From: Clostridia bacterium
GTDB lineage: Bacteria; Bacillota; Clostridia; Oscillospirales; CAG-272
Length of the DNA: 50,890 nucleotides
Assembly (NCBI GenBank): GCA_017463445.1
Contig: JAFTPF010000137.1
Location: forward strand, 1 to 50,890
Direction of reading: 5' to 3'
Under the pieces are notes generated by a model. That model made no database searches. It saw only the letters and a program-made list of their open reading frames with translations, and was not told the DNA's origin. Numbering within the stretch: the stretch's first letter is position 1; each line of letters opens with the position of its first letter. Below are positions 48,928 through 50,890 of the stretch, piece by piece. A program made the translations under genes and the position numbers.

Positions 48928-49935
48928 ATGAACAAAATACAAATCCCCGCAGGCTACGCTCCCGCCCTTGACGCATACAACACCCAAAAAGCCATCGCTT
49001 ACATCAAGCAGACCTTCCAACAGGAATTTTCCGACGCGCTCCACTTAAAGCGCGTCTCCGCTCCCCTCTTCGTGACCGAGGAGTCGGGTCTCAACGATAA
49101 TCTGAACGGCTACGAGCGTCCCGTCTCCTTTGACGTGCCTGCGGTAGGGGAGAACGCACAGGTAGTACACTCGCTGGCAAAGTGGAAGCGGCTGGCGCTG
49201 AAGCGCTACGGCTTTGACGTGGGCAACGGTCTGTACACCGACATGAACGCCATCCGACGGGACGAGGAGCTGGATAATCTCCACTCTATCTATGTGGATC
49301 AGTGGGACTGGGAGAAGGTCATCACCCGCGAGACCCGTACCCTCGATTATCTGCAGCTGATCGTCCGCGCTATCGTGGGCGCCATCTGCGACACTTGCGA
49401 CCGTCTGCACGTCCGCTTCCCTCAGCTGAAAACCGAGCTTTGCCGCGAGGTTGCCTTCGTCACCACCCAGGAGCTGGAGGATCGCTATCCCGATTATACC
49501 GCCAAGGAGCGTGAGGACGCCTTCGTAAAGGAGCACAAGACCGCCTTCATTATGCAGATCGGCGGCAAGCTGAGATCCGGCAAGCCCCACGACGGGCGCG
49601 CCCCCGACTACGACGACTGGACTTTGAACGGGGATATTTTCTTCTGGAACGAGGTCCTTGGACGGGGTGTGGAGCTGTCCTCCATGGGAATCCGTGTGGA
49701 TGCCGAGGCGCTGGACCGTCAGCTGACCCTTGCGGGCTGTGATGACCGCCGTGCCCTTCCCTTCCACAAGATGCTGCTGGCGGGTGAGCTGCCGCTGACC
49801 ATCGGCGGCGGTATCGGGCAGTCGCGCCTTTGTATGCTGATGATGGGCTGCGCCCACATCGGCGAGGTGCAGTCCAGCATCTGGGATGCCGAGACAGTAC
49901 GGGTGTGCGAGGCGGCGGGAGTGCGGTTGCTGTAA
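48928..49935 (+). CDS. asnA: Aspartate-ammonia ligase (asparagine synthetase A)
   Basis: 335 residues, cytosolic. Makes asparagine from aspartate, ammonia and ATP; a class II aminoacyl-tRNA synthetase-like fold. Family landmarks: FSDALHLKRVSAPLFVTEESGLNDNLNG, VVHSLAKWKRLAL, GLYTDMNAIRRDEELDNLHSIYVDQWDWEKVI, then HKTAFIMQIGGKLRSGKPHDGRAPDYDDW and LPLTIGGGIGQSRLCMLMM. ATG 48928 follows GAAAGGA and lies downstream of the promoter; the frame extends upstream to 48856 but that overlaps the promoter. Monocistronic. Confidence 0.96.
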   Translation: MNKIQIPAGYAPALDAYNTQKAIAYIKQTFQQEFSDALHLKRVSAPLFVTEESGLNDNLNGYERPVSFDVPAVGENAQVVHSLAKWKRLALKRYGFDVGNGLYTDMNAIRRDEELDNLHSIYVDQWDWEKVITRETRTLDYLQLIVRAIVGAICDTCDRLHVRFPQLKTELCREVAFVTTQELEDRYPDYTAKEREDAFVKEHKTAFIMQIGGKLRSGKPHDGRAPDYDDWTLNGDIFFWNEVLGRGVELSSMGIRVDAEALDRQLTLAGCDDRRALPFHKMLLAGELPLTIGGGIGQSRLCMLMMGCAHIGEVQSSIWDAETVRVCEAAGVRLL

Positions 49936-49977
49936 GGGTAAAGAAGAAAGAATATTGATTGAAGAATAAATATGGTA

Positions 49978-50000
49978 GTTTTTCGGCAATGCCGAAAAAC
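49978..50000. repeat. Perfect small hairpin before the last membrane-protein gene
   Basis: GTTTTTCGGC-AAT-GCCGAAAAAC (10-bp arms). The same GGC-AAT-GCC core occurs in the repeat at 12410. It lies just upstream of the next start codon. Confidence 0.6.
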
Positions 50001-50002
50001 GA

Positions 50003-50668
50003 TTGGGCGAGGTGAATGATGTAACAAAAGAGATTTTGACGCTTGCCGAGTGTCGGGAAAGATTGCTTGCAGAGAACAAAGTCACACCTCAATCCGTTTG
50101 GATAGCTACCTTGATGTGGCTAATCCCTTCCGCCATCATCAGCGGATTGCTGGCACTGATCTTTGGGATTCTGCTTACTCATACAGTCGATGATTTGCAT
50201 GTGGCATTCCACATCATAGGCTGGAGTATTTGCGCACTACCTTCGATATTTCTTTTTATCTTATTCCTCAAAACGCTTGTGTCAGCCCGCCGACTCTACC
50301 GCAAGATCCAAACCGCCGGTATAGAGATTGTGGAGGATTCCCTTCTGCGCGCCTACGAAGACGGGGAAATTCGCGGTAGCGGTAGAAATCGCCGGTACGA
50401 GTTATTCTTCGTTCTGGATTTTCGTGATCATGGCAAATACCGGCTCCCCGAGCATCAACACTATACATGGAGCGAGCTTTACGCTATGAGCCATCGGGGG
50501 ATCTATAACACCTCCATTCCCGGCGACACGTTTTATATCGTCCGCGTGGTCGGCGACCGTTCCTGCAAGCCGATGCAAGTATACAACACCAAGCTGTTCG
50601 AGCTCTGCCCCGACGGCACTGAGCGCAAGCCTCGCAAATCCTGGCGGGACAGCGTGAGTCTGGAGTAG
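50003..50668 (+). CDS. Hypothetical membrane protein
   Basis: About 221 residues. Two TM helices (SVWIATLMWLIPSAIISGLLALIFGILL and FHIIGWSICALPSIFLFILFLKTLV) follow a short soluble start. The C-terminal 130 residues are soluble with beta-strand pattern (IEIVEDSLLRAYEDGEIRGSGRNRRYELFFVLDFRDHGKYRL, DTFYIVRVVGDRSCKPMQVYNTKLFEL); not recognised, possibly PH-like. The start is uncertain: TTG 50003 and GTG 50012 are in frame but poorly placed, whereas GAGGTGAATGATG suggests ATG 50019, which is out of frame by one base (one extra G at 50021 would join it). Confidence 0.75.
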   Translation: MGEVNDVTKEILTLAECRERLLAENKVTPQSVWIATLMWLIPSAIISGLLALIFGILLTHTVDDLHVAFHIIGWSICALPSIFLFILFLKTLVSARRLYRKIQTAGIEIVEDSLLRAYEDGEIRGSGRNRRYELFFVLDFRDHGKYRLPEHQHYTWSELYAMSHRGIYNTSIPGDTFYIVRVVGDRSCKPMQVYNTKLFELCPDGTERKPRKSWRDSVSLE

Positions 50669-50721
50669 GAGAAAAAATAGGGGAGAACCGCAGTTTTCTC
50701 CTGTTTTCATTGCATAAAACC

Positions 50722-50750
50722 AGCCCGACGAATCCTCGTCGGGCTTTTTT
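50722..50750 (+). terminator. Rho-independent terminator
   Basis: Perfect 10-bp stem (50722-50731 with 50736-50745), ATCC loop, TTTTTT. The CCCGACGA/TCGTCGGG core is shared with the terminator at 15471. Confidence 0.9.
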
Positions 50751-50877
50751 CGGCTCTATAATAAATGTTGGGGTACCGACAGATAGAGCTCAAAAAAATA
50801 ACAAAAAAAAGAGCATATCTGACAAAAATCTGATAGAATGAAGTTACCACACAAAACATTCATCGGAGGAGTCGGAT

Positions 50878-50890
50878 ATGCTCAATTCAT
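50878..50890 (+). CDS. Start of a gene cut by the window edge
   Basis: ATG 50878 follows a strong GGAGGAGTC ribosome site and reads MLNS before the window ends. The preceding 120 bases are AT-rich with A8 and a possible -10 (TAGAAT, 50834-50839). Product cannot be known from four codons. Confidence 0.5.

Noticed and set aside
50722-50745. Same CCCGACGA/TCGTCGGG core in terminators at 15471 and 50722 as a mobile terminator
   Set aside because: Ten GC-rich bases shared by two hairpins can arise by chance, and flanks do not match.

Overview
The window looks like a chromosomal segment of an uncultured, endospore-lineage member of the Clostridia (Bacillota), probably an Oscillospirales-like gut or rumen bacterium. 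The evidence is a rny-ymdB-spoVS cluster, a LexA with a Gram-positive SOS box, lipoprotein-rich secretion, strong GGAGG or GAAAGGA ribosome binding sites, PKTGD-type C-terminal wall-anchor signals and plant- or host-glycan-directed surface proteins. Almost every gene has a readable sigma-A promoter (TTGACA-like, 17-bp spacer, TATAAT/TAAAAT) and a hairpin terminator. The lineage call is inference; no rRNA gene is present.

Layout. 1-4.9 kb: the 3' end of GTP-dependent PEP carboxykinase, then four related lipoproteins. 5-9.8 kb: M3 oligopeptidase, a split ThrE-type amino-acid exporter and a DUF815 AAA+ ATPase. 9.8-12.3 kb: a type I toxin-antitoxin module of the holin-like toxin class, then a DtxR/MntR-type regulator leading into a two-gene SufC/SufB-like iron-sulfur system. 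12.5-15.4 kb: a BTAD transcription factor co-transcribed with a Thr-rich membrane protein, and a flavin reductase. 15.5-19.1 kb: an ECF sigma factor translationally coupled to a 1030-residue membrane-anchored BspA-type leucine-rich-repeat protein. 19.3-25.7 kb: a membrane protein, an AraC regulator divergent from a GH97 lipoprotein, and a GDSL lipoprotein. 25.8-28.6 kb: a TrpXYZ-like ABC importer. 28.9-30.7 kb: a second, decayed sigma/membrane-partner locus. 30.8-34.2 kb: TIM-barrel epimerase, CBM9 lipoprotein, a broken lipoprotein, tRNA-Thr and rsmA. 34.3-40.5 kb: surface proteins (discoidin-like domains, GH76, GLUG-like beta-helix), three ending in the same PKTGD...SKKRS(S/T)AC tail. 40.7-45.6 kb: lexA and a two-component system with two membrane proteins. 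45.7-50.9 kb: spoVS, ymdB, rny, asnA, a membrane protein and the first codons of another gene.

Most interesting points. (a) The ECF sigma/LRR pair and the decayed second locus share a short cytosolic-plus-TM module (motif RRI-x-KAV-x-AYA), suggesting a family of sigma factors controlled by membrane proteins with large, interchangeable ectodomains. (b) An unlisted 33-residue toxin with a convergent antisense RNA lies between DUF815 and the metal regulator; its promoter is mirrored by the regulator's promoter in one long inverted repeat. (c) Five or more genes are broken by single-base losses, each explicable as loss of one base from a homopolymer, so many are probably sequence artefacts. (d) A family of palindrome-rich intergenic repeats includes two copies whose central hairpin is inverted relative to its flank. 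All functional statements are read from sequence and family knowledge; no searches were run.
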